Assembly (NCBI RefSeq): GCF_023502395.1
Contig: NZ_JAMFMB010000003.1
Span: forward strand, 124,001-188,000
Reading direction: 5' to 3'
Length of the DNA: 64,000 bases
Source of the DNA: Ruegeria spongiae
Lineage (GTDB): Bacteria > Pseudomonadota > Alphaproteobacteria > Rhodobacterales > Rhodobacteraceae
The position numbers and the translations under genes are program-made. The notes under the pieces were generated by a model. It did no database searches, was not told the DNA's origin, and worked only from the letters and a program-made list of their open reading frames with translations. This document shows, piece by piece, positions 1 to 9,038 of the stretch (position 1 is its first letter; each line of letters begins with the position of its first letter).

Positions 1-23
1 AATCCCGGCAATGAACCCCTTTG

Positions 24-740
24 TCATTCCACAATATCCCCTTTCAAAAAGGCCCGCGCTTCGGGCGTTTGTGGTCCGTCGAAAAAGGCGTCGGCCGGTC
101 CTGTTTCATGCACTTTGCCGCCCAGGATGAACACAACCTGATCCGCGATCCGGCGCGCTTGTCCCATGTCATGGGTGGACAGGATCAGACGCGTTCCCTC
201 ACCCTTGGCCTGCAGCAGGATCGCCTCGATCTCGCGGGTGGCGCGCCCGTCGAGCGAGGCCGTGGGTTCATCGAGAAAAACCAGCGCAGGGTCGGTGATC
301 AAAGCGCGTGCGAGGGCAAGCTTTTGTTGTTCGCCACCCGACAGGACCATGGCGCGGCGCGGCAGATGCAGCTCAAGTCCGACGCGTTTGGCCCATTTCC
401 GCGCTGCCTCTCGGGCCACGCCACGCGCCACGCCGCGCAGGCGCAACGGGTAGATCAGGTTGTCTTCCACTGTGCGGCGCAGGACTATGGGACGTTGGAA
501 GACAAAGGCCTGGTGATGGCGCGCAACACCCGTGTCGCAGGCCCATCGTACCGTGCCACCCGTCAGGCGCGCGGTGCCGTGCATCAACCGCAACAGCGTC
601 GTCTTGCCTGCACCGTTGGGGCCCATCACCACACACAGGCCTCGCCCGTCCAGCGTCAGGTCTGCAGGCCCCACCAGCCGTTTGCCCCGGCGCGAGGTCT
701 CGGCCCCCTCAAGGACCAGCGGGAACAGCTCGGTCACCAT
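24..740 (-). CDS. tupC: tungstate/molybdate-type ABC transporter ATP-binding protein
   Basis: ATPase subunit that would energise oxyanion import at the inner membrane. The 238 residues show Walker A GPNGAGKTT at 40-48, signature LSGGEQQK at 133-140 and Walker B LVFLDEPT at 153-160, the normal order and length for a single-domain importer ATPase. It follows the permease gene with a 7-bp overlap, so the two are co-transcribed and probably translationally coupled. The TupC/WtpC assignment rests on the short length and on the TupB-like partner; molybdate or another oxyanion cannot be excluded. A binding-protein gene is not seen here and could lie beyond the left edge of the window. Confidence 0.8.
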   Translation of the reverse strand: MVTELFPLVLEGAETSRRGKRLVGPADLTLDGRGLCVVMGPNGAGKTTLLRLMHGTARLTGGTVRWACDTGVARHHQAFVFQRPIVLRRTVEDNLIYPLRLRGVARGVAREAARKWAKRVGLELHLPRRAMVLSGGEQQKLALARALITDPALVFLDEPTASLDGRATREIEAILLQAKGEGTRLILSTHDMGQARRIADQVVFILGGKVHETGPADAFFDGPQTPEARAFLKGDIVE

Positions 741-1444
741 CGGCTGTCCCTCTCGGTCTGGCCGATCCAGTGGATCATCAGGTTCACACCAAGCGCCAAT
801 GCAATCAGGATGATGCCAAGCGCAAGGGCCAGCGCAAACTGCCCTTTGCCGGTCTCAAGCGCAATGGCAGTGGTCAGCACGCGCGTTGCATGGTCGATAT
901 TGCCGCCGACGATCATGATGGCACCGACCTCTCCGATCCCGCGTCCGAACCCGGCCAGCGCCGCCGTCAGCAGGGCCCGCCTAGCGTCCCAGATCAGCGT
1001 CCTCATCTTCTGCACCTGCGTCACGTTCATCGAGATCAGCAGGTCGTGATATTCAGCCCAGAGCTCGCGTAGCGATTGGTGCGCGACAGAGGCGATCAGC
1101 GGCACGATGATGATCACCTGCGCCACGATCATGGCGGTGGGTGTGAACAGCAGCCCCAAGGCACCAAACGGACCCGAGCGGGACAGAAAGATATAGACGA
1201 TCAGGCCGACCACCACAGGCGGCAGACCCATGAGCGCGTTCAGCATCGCGATGGTGGCACGACGCATGCGAAAGCGGCGTACCGCCAGCAGCGCAGCCAG
1301 AGGCAGGGCGATCACGCAGGCGATCACCAACGCGGTCAAGGTGACGCGCAGCGAGAGCAGCGCGATCTCTGTCAGTTCTGGATTCAGCGTGACGACCAGC
1401 CAAAAGGCGTGGCGCAGCCCCTCCCAAAGATCGACGATGGTCAA
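734..1444 (-). CDS. tupB: tungstate/molybdate-type ABC transporter permease
   Basis: Inner-membrane permease of 236 residues with about five hydrophobic segments and the binding-protein-dependent transport motif region around GFGRGIGEVGAIMIVGGNI, which is characteristic of TupB/ModB-like permeases. It is the first gene of a two-gene unit with the ATPase. The start is uncertain: the frame opens with TTG at 1444, only one base from a GGAGG, so the real start may be a few codons further in. No ATG is available nearby. Oxyanion specificity is inferred from the family. Molybdenum uptake would fit with the Mo-dependent xanthine dehydrogenase encoded about 13 kb away, but nothing in the sequence links them. 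Confidence 0.78.
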   Translation of the reverse strand: MTIVDLWEGLRHAFWLVVTLNPELTEIALLSLRVTLTALVIACVIALPLAALLAVRRFRMRRATIAMLNALMGLPPVVVGLIVYIFLSRSGPFGALGLLFTPTAMIVAQVIIIVPLIASVAHQSLRELWAEYHDLLISMNVTQVQKMRTLIWDARRALLTAALAGFGRGIGEVGAIMIVGGNIDHATRVLTTAIALETGKGQFALALALGIILIALALGVNLMIHWIGQTERDSRW

Positions 1445-1676
1445 TCCTCCGCGTGTTAGTCATGTGCAGGTTGGCCGGTTTTTCCGGGGGATACCAGCCC
1501 TGTTGCCGTGCGCTGCATCGGTGATGTCAACCTGTCTCTCAAACCGGATCAAAGCGCTGTTTTCAAGGTCAAATTGTCCGAGGCTGGCTCTGGTGTCGAG
1601 CCGCAGGGAATGCCCAGATGGCGGGGGCTGTTTCTGAACTTTTGCGCTCGGCACGCCGCTTTGCTAGCGTGAGCGC

Positions 1677-3638
1677 ATGACCTCTGTCCGCTTCCGTCTG
1701 CTGATCCTGGCCCTTGCGCCGATGGTGCTGCTGATGCCGCTCCTGCTGTTTCTGGGCATGACGCGGTGGACGGCGGATTATGACGAGGTGCTAATCGCAA
1801 ATGTCGAAAGCGATCTGAGGATTGCCGAGCAATACCTGTCGCGTCTGATGGTCGAGACTGGCGACGAACTGCAGGCCGTTGCCGGTTCGGTGGAATTTGC
1901 GCGAACCCCTCTGACCGGCTTTGAGGCGTTCTTTGAAGAAAAGCGTGCGGAACTTGAGCTGGACTTTCTCTACTACCAGCCGCGCACCGAGGTCACCGGT
2001 GCCTGGCCGGTGATCGAAAGCGCGACGCAGGGACAGGGTCAGACCGAGATCGATGTCTTCACCGGCGCGGCCCTCGGCGCGATTTCACCCGACCTTGCCA
2101 GCCGCGCCCGCCTGCCCCTGATCGAGACGGAGGCCGCCGTACCCACCGACCGCGAGGTTGAGGATCGCGGCATGATCATCCATTCCGCCACCCCGGTCCG
2201 CCTGCCCGGTCGCGACGGGGTGCTGGTGGGGGGCATCCTGCTGAACCGCAACCTGGGTTTCATCGATACGATCAACACACTGGTCTACCAGGACGCGGTG
2301 GCGGGCGGCTCGCGTCAGGGCACGGCCACCCTGTTTCTGGAAGATGTGCGCGTGTCGACCAATGTGCGCCTCTTCGAGGACGTGCGCGCCCTTGGCACCC
2401 GCGTGTCCGCAGCGGTCCGGGGGAAAGTGCTGGGTGAGGGGCAAACATGGCTCGACCGCGCATTTGTGGTGAATGACTGGTATATCTCGGGCTACCTGCC
2501 CCTGAAAGACAGTTTCGGGGACTATGTCGGCATGCTCTATGTCGGCGTTCTGGAAGAGCCGTTCACCATCGCCAAACGCAACGCCTTCCTTGCGATCCTG
2601 GTCGCGTTCATGGCCGTGTTGCTCTTGTCCGCGCCGGTTTTCCTGCGGCTTGCCAAGGGCATCTTTGCACCGCTTGAGCGCATGACCCGTACCATGGACC
2701 AGGTGCAGCGTGGCGACTTGTCGGCGCGTAATGGACAGATTGGCGGTAGCGGAGAGATCGGAGAGGTGGCAGGCCATCTGGATAATCTACTGGATCAAAT
2801 ACAGGAGCGGGACCGGACATTGAGGTCGTGGAACGAGGCGTTGAACATACGCGTTGATCAGCGCACAGCTGAATTGCAGCGCGCCAATGAAAAGCTCGAA
2901 GAGACGTTCCGCCAGTTGGTAATGAGCGAAAAGCTGGCCTCGATCGGTGAAATCACTGCTGGCGTTGCGCATGAAATCAACAACCCCGTCGCCGTCATTC
3001 AGGGCAATATGGACGTGATCCGCGACAGTTTGGGGGATGGCGCCGAGATAATTCGGACCGAACTTGGTCTGGTCGATCGGCAGATCGCCCGCATCCGAAC
3101 TATTGTGGGCAAGCTGTTGCAATTTGCCCGCCCTGGCGAGTTTGCCGATCTTGAACAGACGGTGCCGGTAAACCCGGTCATCACCGATTGCCTGGTGCTG
3201 GTCAATCATGCCATCTCGCACGGCGATATCCAGGTCGAAACGCAGTTAAGAACCGACGCGTCGGTCCGCATCGACCCCGGCGAATTGCAGCAGGTCCTGA
3301 TCAATCTGATCCTGAACGCGGTTCAGGCCATGGGCGAGCGCGGCATGCTGACCCTCGCGACCACAGATGCCGATCAGGAGGGCGTCGAAGGCGTCCGCAT
3401 CATCGTATCTGACACCGGGCCGGGCATCGCACCCGAAGATGTCGATGATGTCTTTGCCCCTTTCTACACCACCAAGCAGGCCGAGGGGACAGGCCTGGGC
3501 CTGTCGATATCGCAAACACTGATACAGCGGGCCGGAGGCCTGATCACGGCGCATAACCAACCGGCCGGCGGTGCCCGGTTCGAAGTCTGGCTGCCGGCTG
3601 CAACCGCACATGCAGCGCCGCTGCAACAAGCAGTCTAG
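1677..3638 (+). CDS. cache-domain sensor histidine kinase
   Basis: Membrane two-component sensor kinase of 653 residues. A first transmembrane segment at about 7-28 and a second at about 305-330 enclose a periplasmic sensing region of about 275 residues (cache-like by length and position). HAMP follows at about 330-385, then a coiled-coil linker, the HisKA dimerisation domain with GVAHEINNP (phospho-acceptor His432), and a HATPase_c domain with DTGPGIAPED and GTGLGLSIS motifs. The HEINNP form is that of the HPK4/NtrB-DctB type. No response regulator is adjacent, so its partner is elsewhere. The gene stands alone between two minus-strand units. The ligand cannot be told from the sequence. Confidence 0.85.
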   Translation: MTSVRFRLLILALAPMVLLMPLLLFLGMTRWTADYDEVLIANVESDLRIAEQYLSRLMVETGDELQAVAGSVEFARTPLTGFEAFFEEKRAELELDFLYYQPRTEVTGAWPVIESATQGQGQTEIDVFTGAALGAISPDLASRARLPLIETEAAVPTDREVEDRGMIIHSATPVRLPGRDGVLVGGILLNRNLGFIDTINTLVYQDAVAGGSRQGTATLFLEDVRVSTNVRLFEDVRALGTRVSAAVRGKVLGEGQTWLDRAFVVNDWYISGYLPLKDSFGDYVGMLYVGVLEEPFTIAKRNAFLAILVAFMAVLLLSAPVFLRLAKGIFAPLERMTRTMDQVQRGDLSARNGQIGGSGEIGEVAGHLDNLLDQIQERDRTLRSWNEALNIRVDQRTAELQRANEKLEETFRQLVMSEKLASIGEITAGVAHEINNPVAVIQGNMDVIRDSLGDGAEIIRTELGLVDRQIARIRTIVGKLLQFARPGEFADLEQTVPVNPVITDCLVLVNHAISHGDIQVETQLRTDASVRIDPGELQQVLINLILNAVQAMGERGMLTLATTDADQEGVEGVRIIVSDTGPGIAPEDVDDVFAPFYTTKQAEGTGLGLSISQTLIQRAGGLITAHNQPAGGARFEVWLPAATAHAAPLQQAV

Positions 3639-3677
3639 CTGTTTGATCCAAATGCCGCCGCGTGGCTATTTGCGCCG

Positions 3678-4841
3678 TCAAAGCTGCGTTTGAATGGGTT
3701 CCCAACTGGCATCGCGCGCAGACGACCGCAGGCAGGCATCGACGAAAGCCATGCCGTGGACGCCTTCCTCCAGGGTGGTGAGCAGGAATTCCTGCGCCGG
3801 ATCGAGACCACCCCGATGCGCCCGGATTGCTTGCGCCGCCGAGGTATAGATAGTTGCGAAGGCTTCCAGATACCCTTCTGGATGACCGCCCGGCACCCGC
3901 GTGACCGCGTTGGCAGCGGCATTGGCCCCAGCGCCGCCGCGGGTCAACAGCTGTTTGGGTTCTCCAAAGCGAGTGAACCACAGCCGATTGGGGTTTTCCT
4001 GTTGCCACTCCAGACCGCCCGTGTCGCCATAGACCCGTATCGACAATCCGTTTTCATTGCCCGGTGACACCTGACTGGCCCATAACATGCCCTTGGCGCC
4101 ACTTGGGTATCGCATCAGAATGGCCGCGTTGTCATCCACCTGACGACCTGGAACAAAGGCGGTCAAATCGGCGGCCACCCGTCCCGCACGCTGCCCGGTG
4201 ACAAAACAGGCCAGTTGGTAGGCATGGGTGCCGATATCCCCCAATGCCCCGGCCGCGCCCGATTTCGATGGGTCGGTGCGCCAGGCGGCCTGTTTGTTGG
4301 CCGCATCCGCCGGTTCGGTCAACCAATCCTGCACATATTCCACCTGCACGTGGCGCAAGGTTCCGATTGCACCCAGAGCGACCATTTCGCGCGCCTGACG
4401 GACCATCGGCGTGCCGGGATAGTTGTGGGTCAGAACGAACAGGGCATCGGAATTTGTCTGTTCCGCCAGAAAATCCCGCGCGGCCTGCGCTGAAGTGGTC
4501 AGGGGCTTGTCGCAAATGACATGTATCCCTGCCTTCATGAAGGCTCGCGCCACCGGCAGGTGCATATGATTGGGCGTCACGATCGAGACGGCTTCGATCC
4601 CGTCGGGGCGGGCGGCTTCGGTGCTGGCCATCTCTTCGAAACTGCCATAACTGCGTTCGGGTGGCAGCCCCAGCGCCGCGCCGGACCTCCGGGCTCGTTC
4701 CGCGTCCGACGAAAACGCGCCAGCGATCAGATCGTACTGGCCGTCCAGCCGGGCGGCAATTCGGTGAACGCCCCCGATGAACGCGCCCTCACCGCCGCCG
4801 ACCATGCCCCAGCGGATGGGCGATTTGCAGGTCCCGTTCAT
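3678..4841 (-). CDS. Gfo/Idh/MocA family oxidoreductase
   Basis: NAD(P)-dependent sugar or cyclitol dehydrogenase of 387 residues. The N-terminal Rossmann fold carries the GGGEGAF dinucleotide loop near residue 15, and the family motif appears as CDKPLTTS (usually EKP) near residue 125. A C-terminal alpha/beta substrate domain follows. It is the last gene of the LacI-linked transport operon; its start overlaps the stop of the upstream isomerase by 4 bp. Together with two TIM-barrel isomerases it suggests an oxidise-then-isomerise route for the imported sugar. The substrate (inositol-, keto-sugar- or anhydrosugar-like) is not determinable here. Confidence 0.85.
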   Translation of the reverse strand: MNGTCKSPIRWGMVGGGEGAFIGGVHRIAARLDGQYDLIAGAFSSDAERARRSGAALGLPPERSYGSFEEMASTEAARPDGIEAVSIVTPNHMHLPVARAFMKAGIHVICDKPLTTSAQAARDFLAEQTNSDALFVLTHNYPGTPMVRQAREMVALGAIGTLRHVQVEYVQDWLTEPADAANKQAAWRTDPSKSGAAGALGDIGTHAYQLACFVTGQRAGRVAADLTAFVPGRQVDDNAAILMRYPSGAKGMLWASQVSPGNENGLSIRVYGDTGGLEWQQENPNRLWFTRFGEPKQLLTRGGAGANAAANAVTRVPGGHPEGYLEAFATIYTSAAQAIRAHRGGLDPAQEFLLTTLEEGVHGMAFVDACLRSSARDASWEPIQTQL

Positions 4842-5899
4842 CCCGTGATCCCCAGCATGGATTTCAGCAGGGCCGGATTGCTGTCACCCCCGGCGAAATC
4901 GTCAAACGCCTTGTCGGTGACGTGAATGATGTGATCGCGGATAAAGGGCGCGCCTTCGGCGGCACCGGTTTCGGGGTGTTTCAGGCAGCACTCCCATTCC
5001 AGAACCGCCCAGCCGTCATATCCATGAGTGGCAAGCCGCGAAAAAATGCCGATGAAGTCCACCTGCCCATCCCCCAGCGACCGGAACCGCCCGGCGCGGT
5101 TCAGCCAGGGCTGATAGCCCGAATATACCCCCTGACGTGCGTCCGGGTTGAATTCGGCATCCTTGACGTGAAAGGCGCTGATGCGGTCGTGGTAGAGATC
5201 GATGAACCCAAGGTAGTCCAACTGTTGCAGCAGGAAATGCGACGGATCGTAATTGATGGTACAGCGTTTGTGGCCATCCAGCGCGTCCAGAAACATCTCG
5301 AACGTGGCGCCGTCAAAAACGTCTTCTCCGGGATGCAGCTCATAGGCAACATCAACCCCCTGATCTTCGTAGGCGTTCAGGATCGGCGTCCAGCGGCGGG
5401 CAAGTTCGCCAAAGGCTTCGTCAATCAGCCCCGCCGGGCGCTGCGGCCACGGGTAGAGAAACGGAAAGGCCAGGGACCCGGTGAACGAGGCTGAAACGTC
5501 CAATCCCAGATTGCGCGAGGCTTTTGCCGCCTTGAGCATCTGCTGCACCGCCCAGGCCTGCCGCGCGGCAGGATTGCCGGCGACCTCCTGCGGCGCGAAC
5601 GCGTCGAATTGTGCGTCATAGGCAGGATGCACCGCGATCAGTTGCCCCAGAAGATGGGTTGCCAATTCGGTTATCTGCACGCCGTTCCCGGCACAGATAC
5701 CCGCAACTTCGTCACAATAACCCTTGCTTTCGGCAGCGCGATCCAGATCGAACAACCGCGTGTCCCAGGCCGGGATCTGCACGCCCTCATAGCCTAGCTC
5801 ACCCGCCCATTTCGTGATCGCATCCAGCGAGTTGAACGGGGCCAGGTCCCCCGCAAACTGCGCCAGAAAAATCGCAGGTCCTTTGATCGCGCCCGGCAT
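4838..5899 (-). CDS. sugar phosphate isomerase/epimerase (TIM barrel)
   Basis: AP-endonuclease-2-like TIM-barrel protein of 353 residues, the fold shared by IolE, IolI and related isomerases. Metal-ligand-like stretches are visible as YELHPGEDVFDG, TINYDPSHFL, AFHVKDAEF and VLEWECC. It is separated from the upstream binding-protein gene by a strong hairpin and has a GGAGG ribosome site just before its ATG, so it is in the operon but probably at lower level. It overlaps the following Gfo/Idh gene by 4 bp. The reaction (keto-sugar isomerase, epimerase or dehydratase) is not resolved by sequence. Confidence 0.82.
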   Translation of the reverse strand: MPGAIKGPAIFLAQFAGDLAPFNSLDAITKWAGELGYEGVQIPAWDTRLFDLDRAAESKGYCDEVAGICAGNGVQITELATHLLGQLIAVHPAYDAQFDAFAPQEVAGNPAARQAWAVQQMLKAAKASRNLGLDVSASFTGSLAFPFLYPWPQRPAGLIDEAFGELARRWTPILNAYEDQGVDVAYELHPGEDVFDGATFEMFLDALDGHKRCTINYDPSHFLLQQLDYLGFIDLYHDRISAFHVKDAEFNPDARQGVYSGYQPWLNRAGRFRSLGDGQVDFIGIFSRLATHGYDGWAVLEWECCLKHPETGAAEGAPFIRDHIIHVTDKAFDDFAGGDSNPALLKSMLGITG

Positions 5900-5926
5900 G
5901 TGAGCCTCCGTTTTTTTATTCGGGTT

Positions 5927-5954
5927 TGCCGGGCCCCGCCCTGGGGGCCCGGCA
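5927..5954 (-). other. intercistronic hairpin after binding-protein gene
   Basis: An 11-bp perfect stem (TGCCGGGCCCC paired with GGGGCCCGGCA) with a 6-nt loop lies 12 bases after the stop codon of the substrate-binding-protein gene. On the transcribed strand it is followed by an A-rich, not U-rich, stretch, so it is not a classical intrinsic terminator. In ABC transporter operons such hairpins often protect the binding-protein mRNA 3' end and give that protein in excess. That role is inferred. Confidence 0.65.
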
Positions 5955-5965
5955 GGTTCAGACGA

Positions 5966-7090
5966 TTACTTGCCGCCCCAACGTTCGGGATAGCCCGGCA
6001 TCCCTTCGCAACCGCAAGCCGCGTAGTGCAGCGGCGGCATCGCAGAGTTCACGAAGTCAGCCAGATTGTCGTTGGTAATCGCGGGCTGTGGCAGGTTCCA
6101 TTCCGGCCCCGGGATCGCTTCGCCATCCAGAACCTTCAGCGCTGCCAGAATAGGCGTGCGCCATTGATAGGTCGGATAGGTGGGTGCGATGGTGTTCATG
6201 CCGATCTCCTGCCATTTCTGCAGGAAATCCTGCTGGTCCTCACCAGTGACGATCGGCACATCCAACCCCATGTCCTCAAAGGCTTCGATGGCCGCAACCG
6301 AGGTCGCGCCCGCATCCATCCAGACTGCGCCAAGCTGGTTGCCGCGCTGGATATAATCCTCGACAATCGCTTTGGTCTTGGCCCGGTCTCCATCGGTGAA
6401 TTCCGCGCCCACGATGTTCAAGCCAGCATCTTCGAGAATGCGTTTGGCGGCGGAATAGCGGGTTTCCAGAACATCCACGCCGGGCAGAATGCGCAGCATC
6501 AGAATGTCAGAACCTTCGGGTGCGTTGGCCGCGATGAACTCGCCGGACTGGATGCCGAACCCGTAACCACCGACAGGCTTGATGAATGTCACAGGGCAGT
6601 CGGTATTTACCCCGCGGTCGAACACGATGACGGGCAGCTGCTCGCAGGCTTTCTCGACCGCCGGTGTCAGCGCGGCGGTGGTGTTCGGTGAAACGATCAG
6701 CGCGTCACAGGTGCCACCGGCCAGCAGATCCTCGATATCGGCGATCTGCTTGTCGTCCGAGCCTTCTGCATCCGTCACCACGAAATCGGCGATGGCGTCA
6801 TGCTGCTCGACCTCGGCCTGCATTGTGTTCCAACCGACAACGCGCCACGGGTTGTTCACTCCGGCATTCGAGAAGCAGATTGTGTGCGGGCCGTCCTTTT
6901 TGAAGCTCGAAGTATCCGCCATCACGTCGCCGTAATGCTGTAGCCACGGGGTTTCAGCCGGACCGTTTGCTGTTGCGCCCAGCATATCCTTTTGCTTGGC
7001 GAATTCGGCCGGGTCATCAAAGTTCTGCGCCTGCGCGGGCAAAGCCACCACCAGCGCCGTCAGGGCTGTCGCCGTGAATTTGTTGATCAT
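5966..7090 (-). CDS. sugar ABC transporter substrate-binding protein (ribose type)
   Basis: Periplasmic binding protein of 374 residues with an N-terminal signal peptide ending near ALPAQAQ (about 1-22). The body has the type 1 periplasmic-binding fold seen in RbsB-like proteins: ICFSNAGVNNPWR near the start of the mature domain, DALIVSPNTTAAL and PVIVFDRGVNTD later. Cysteines near the C-terminus (AACGCEG) are unusual for the family. It lies in an operon with two permeases and a double ATPase. It is longer than RbsB and belongs to the larger sugar-binding variants; the ligand is unknown. Confidence 0.87.
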   Translation of the reverse strand: MINKFTATALTALVVALPAQAQNFDDPAEFAKQKDMLGATANGPAETPWLQHYGDVMADTSSFKKDGPHTICFSNAGVNNPWRVVGWNTMQAEVEQHDAIADFVVTDAEGSDDKQIADIEDLLAGGTCDALIVSPNTTAALTPAVEKACEQLPVIVFDRGVNTDCPVTFIKPVGGYGFGIQSGEFIAANAPEGSDILMLRILPGVDVLETRYSAAKRILEDAGLNIVGAEFTDGDRAKTKAIVEDYIQRGNQLGAVWMDAGATSVAAIEAFEDMGLDVPIVTGEDQQDFLQKWQEIGMNTIAPTYPTYQWRTPILAALKVLDGEAIPGPEWNLPQPAITNDNLADFVNSAMPPLHYAACGCEGMPGYPERWGGK

Positions 7091-7122
7091 CTTGTTTCCT
7101 CCTCAGTTAAGTTGTTGGGTGC

Positions 7123-8076
7123 CTATCCACCGGATCGGCGTCGTCGGTATCCGGCGATCACCACCGCCGAGATCAAAATCAGCCCCTGCACCACGTCGCG
7201 GACCGGCTTTGGAAAACCCAGAATGTTGAGCAGAGTGAACATCGCCTGCAAGACCAGAGCGCCCGCAATCGTTGCGCCGACCGTCCCGCGACCGCCGAGC
7301 AATTGCGCGCCACCGATGACCGCTGCGGTAATCGCCTGCAATTCCAGCCCGACGCCGACATCGGTGGACACGCCGGCAAAGCCGCCCAGCAGAATTCCGG
7401 CGATGACCGCCGAGATCGACGACATGGCAAAAGCCACGATCCGGGTTTGGGTCAGTGGCACCCCGGCAAGCAGCGCTGCCTTGGGATTGTCGCCCATCGC
7501 GATCAGCCGTTTGCCATAGTTGGTACGATGCATCAGCCACCACAGCAGCGCACAGACGACGATCATCACGATCACCGCCACGGGCAGGATCTTGATCAGC
7601 GGCAGGTCCTTGATCAGAAAGCGGCCGAAGAACCGGAAGTTTTCGGGCAGATAGCCGCGCGGCGCACCGCCTGACCATGTCAGCGCAATACCGCTGAGCG
7701 TGATCATCATCCCCAGCGTCGCGATGATCGACGGCACCCTGAGCCACGACACCACCAGCGCATTCACCGTGCCGACAGTCACACCGACGCCCAGCATGGC
7801 AAGGATCACCCACCAAGTCGCGCTGGCCTCGCCATCAAGCAGGATCGAGCTGCCGATCACCGTCAGCGTCACCAGCGCCCCGGCCGACAGGTCGAATCCG
7901 CCAGAGTTTATGACATAGAGCTGCCCCACCGCCAGGATCGCAATCGGCGCGGCGCGTTTGAGAAAGTTCATGTAGCCCGTGGGCTGCAGGAAATACGGCG
8001 ACAGAATCGCAATTGCCACAAACAGCAACAGCAGCACCAGAAAGACAGGGTTCATTTGTTTCAGCCGGTCCATCAT
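7123..8076 (-). CDS. sugar ABC transporter permease (RbsC-like), second
   Basis: Inner-membrane permease of 317 residues with about eight to ten hydrophobic segments and the branched-chain/ribose permease pattern: NSGGFDLSAGALVTL near residue 60, LLGGFAGVSTDVGVGLELQAIAA-type and GGAQLLGGRGTV segments near 230-260. It is translated with a 4-bp overlap after the first permease. Two different permeases suggest a heterodimeric channel with the double ATPase and the downstream binding protein. Confidence 0.87.
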   Translation of the reverse strand: MMDRLKQMNPVFLVLLLLFVAIAILSPYFLQPTGYMNFLKRAAPIAILAVGQLYVINSGGFDLSAGALVTLTVIGSSILLDGEASATWWVILAMLGVGVTVGTVNALVVSWLRVPSIIATLGMMITLSGIALTWSGGAPRGYLPENFRFFGRFLIKDLPLIKILPVAVIVMIVVCALLWWLMHRTNYGKRLIAMGDNPKAALLAGVPLTQTRIVAFAMSSISAVIAGILLGGFAGVSTDVGVGLELQAITAAVIGGAQLLGGRGTVGATIAGALVLQAMFTLLNILGFPKPVRDVVQGLILISAVVIAGYRRRRSGG

Positions 8077-9038
8077 GCCTCGATCCTCCGGCTGCGCATC
8101 GCATAGATTGCGACGGCGGCCACGATGATCACCCCGCGCAGGATCTGCTTTGCAAACGCGTCGACACCGGCAAGATTGAAAATCGAGTCGATCAACGAAA
8201 AGATCATCACCCCCATCAAGGTACCCCAGACGCCGCCGCGCCCTCCGGACAGGGCAGTTCCGCCGATCACCACCACCGCGATTGATTCCAGGTCATATAC
8301 CCCATCGCGCCCGATCCATGGCGCGCCCGAGCGCAACCGGCTGGCCAGATACAACCCAGCAATCGTTGCGCAGACCGAACAGATCACATGCGCCAGGATG
8401 ACCACCCGGGTCGTGCGCATCCCCGCCAGCTTGGCCGCATCCGGGTTGCCGCCAACGGAATAGATTTTGGACCCGGCCCGGGTGAAGCGCAGAAACACCC
8501 AGGCAGCAACCGTCAGGCCGATCAGAAAGATCAGGCTGATCGACACACCTCCAACCTGCCCGTAGGCAAAGACCTGGAACTCTTCCGGGACTTCTCCGGC
8601 AAAGTTGTTGAACGCCGCGCTGAGCAGCCCTTGCAGCACCAGCGCCATTCCCAATGTGGCAATCAGCGGGTTCACCTCGAACTGGGTGATGATCAGCCCG
8701 TTGATCAGCCCCACCACAACGCCCACGGCCAGCACCGCCACAATCGCGGGCAGCATCATCGACGGGTCACCCGACATGATCGAGGACCCCAGCACAGCCG
8801 CCACTGAAATCAGATTCGCCACGCTCAGGTCGATCGACGCGATCAGGATCGCAAATGTCTGACCGACCGCCGTGATCCCCAGCGCAATCGAGCGCCCCAG
8901 CAATCCCAGCAAGTTTTCCGCAGTCAGATACTGGGTTTGGCCCGTGGCCACCGCCACGCCGACATAGATCGCAACCGCAACCAGCAGCAGCAGAAACGGC
9001 GCAAGACCTGTTAGGTTCCTTGGCCTTTGGAACTTCAT
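8073..9038 (-). CDS. sugar ABC transporter permease (RbsC-like), first
   Basis: Inner-membrane permease of 321 residues, paralogous in pattern to the next gene: ASIDLSVANLISV near residue 70 and GGTALSGGRGGVWG near 255, both conserved in ribose/xylose-type permeases. Its start overlaps the ATPase stop by 4 bp and its end overlaps the second permease by 4 bp, which implies tightly coupled translation. The transported sugar is unknown. Confidence 0.87.
   Translation of the reverse strand: MKFQRPRNLTGLAPFLLLLVAVAIYVGVAVATGQTQYLTAENLLGLLGRSIALGITAVGQTFAILIASIDLSVANLISVAAVLGSSIMSGDPSMMLPAIVAVLAVGVVVGLINGLIITQFEVNPLIATLGMALVLQGLLSAAFNNFAGEVPEEFQVFAYGQVGGVSISLIFLIGLTVAAWVFLRFTRAGSKIYSVGGNPDAAKLAGMRTTRVVILAHVICSVCATIAGLYLASRLRSGAPWIGRDGVYDLESIAVVVIGGTALSGGRGGVWGTLMGVMIFSLIDSIFNLAGVDAFAKQILRGVIIVAAVAIYAMRSRRIEA

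Noticed and set aside
21-1049. 342-codon plus-strand frame over the transporter genes
   Set aside because: Antisense shadow of tupC/tupB, which have clear ATPase and permease motifs.
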